Assembly: GCA_017466365.1 (NCBI GenBank) | Contig: JAFTUG010000003.1 | Location: 1-42,065 of the forward strand | Length of the DNA: 42,065 nt | Source of the DNA: Clostridia bacterium | Lineage (GTDB): Bacteria; Bacillota; Clostridia; Oscillospirales; Acutalibacteraceae | Direction: 5' to 3' | In this document: positions 42,007-42,065 of the stretch, piece after piece | How the letters are laid out: every line of letters starts with the position of its first letter | Position numbering within the stretch: position 1 is the stretch's first letter | Notes under the pieces: generated by a model | Told to the model about the DNA's origin: nothing | What the model saw: only the letters and a program-made list of their open reading frames with translations | The model's database searches: none | Made by a program: the position numbers and the translations under genes

Positions 42007-42065
<59 letters not shown>

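Overview
The window looks like a chromosomal segment of a gut Clostridia bacterium (Bacillota; Oscillospiraceae/Ruminococcaceae-like). Supporting signs are addB-addA instead of recBCD, zinc-type L31, an Rrf2-regulated metY/cysK/iscSU cluster, a T-box leader, secreted BspA-type leucine-rich-repeat proteins, strong AGGAGG ribosome sites and many consensus TTGACA/TATAAT promoters. This assignment is inference from gene content; no species is claimed.

Layout. 1-1389: start of a secreted repeat protein that runs off the left edge, divergent from a small XRE regulator (1500-1727). 1763-3181: CNNM/CBS membrane protein. 3446-12179: housekeeping block on the plus strand (addB, addA, rpmE, a YigZ/IMPACT protein, a PHP phosphoesterase). 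12293-16095: two secreted alpha/beta-hydrolase-like paralogs. 16184-25852: an eight-gene, AT-rich minus-strand island (described below). 26016-30896: a 1626-residue BspA-like surface protein. 31055-33227: decayed mobile-element remnant (scrambled XRE gene, truncated serine recombinase). 33286-39080: metF-rrf2 and metY-ECF-cysK-iscS-iscU. 39365-41025: T-box-controlled trpB. 41082-42065: small accessory genes, tRNA-Asn and the 3' end of a 5S rRNA gene.

The part most worth attention is 16184-25852. In transcription order it encodes: (i) a membrane protein with tandem Rossmann (TrkA/KTN-like) modules and a degenerate RyR-like region; (ii) a stand-alone RyR-domain protein; (iii) a 59-residue excisionase-type HTH protein; (iv) a 1163-residue fusion of Clp-N, ClpA/B-type AAA+, pseudo-receiver and FtsH-type AAA+/M41 metalloprotease, with no membrane segment; (v) a CARF-PD-(D/E)xK nuclease of the DUF1887/Card1/Can2 type; then, behind its own consensus promoter, (vi) an ECF-like sigma factor, (vii) a short HxxxCxxC putative anti-sigma protein and (viii) a YbjN-like protein. 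There is no CRISPR array, Cas10 or recognisable nucleotide cyclase in the window. The working hypothesis is a stress or defence signalling system: nucleotide-type ligands sensed by RyR, Rossmann and CARF modules, a dedicated unfoldase-protease, a nuclease effector and a sigma/anti-sigma output. The combination of a protease with a sigma/anti-sigma pair recalls the CalpL-CalpT-CalpS logic of some type III CRISPR loci, but with an FtsH/Clp hybrid instead of SAVED-Lon.

Other regulation that can be read: a perfect 14-bp palindrome between -35 and -10 of the island's first promoter; ACCTA/TAGGT operator-like repeats at the metY promoter with an AAGTAGGT half-site repeated at the metF-rrf2 promoter, suggesting autoregulated Rrf2 control; and a Trp-type T-box before trpB. 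Several frameshifts, mostly in short A/T runs, cluster in the mobile remnants while the long core genes are intact, which favours real decay over poor sequence, though this cannot be settled from one sequence.
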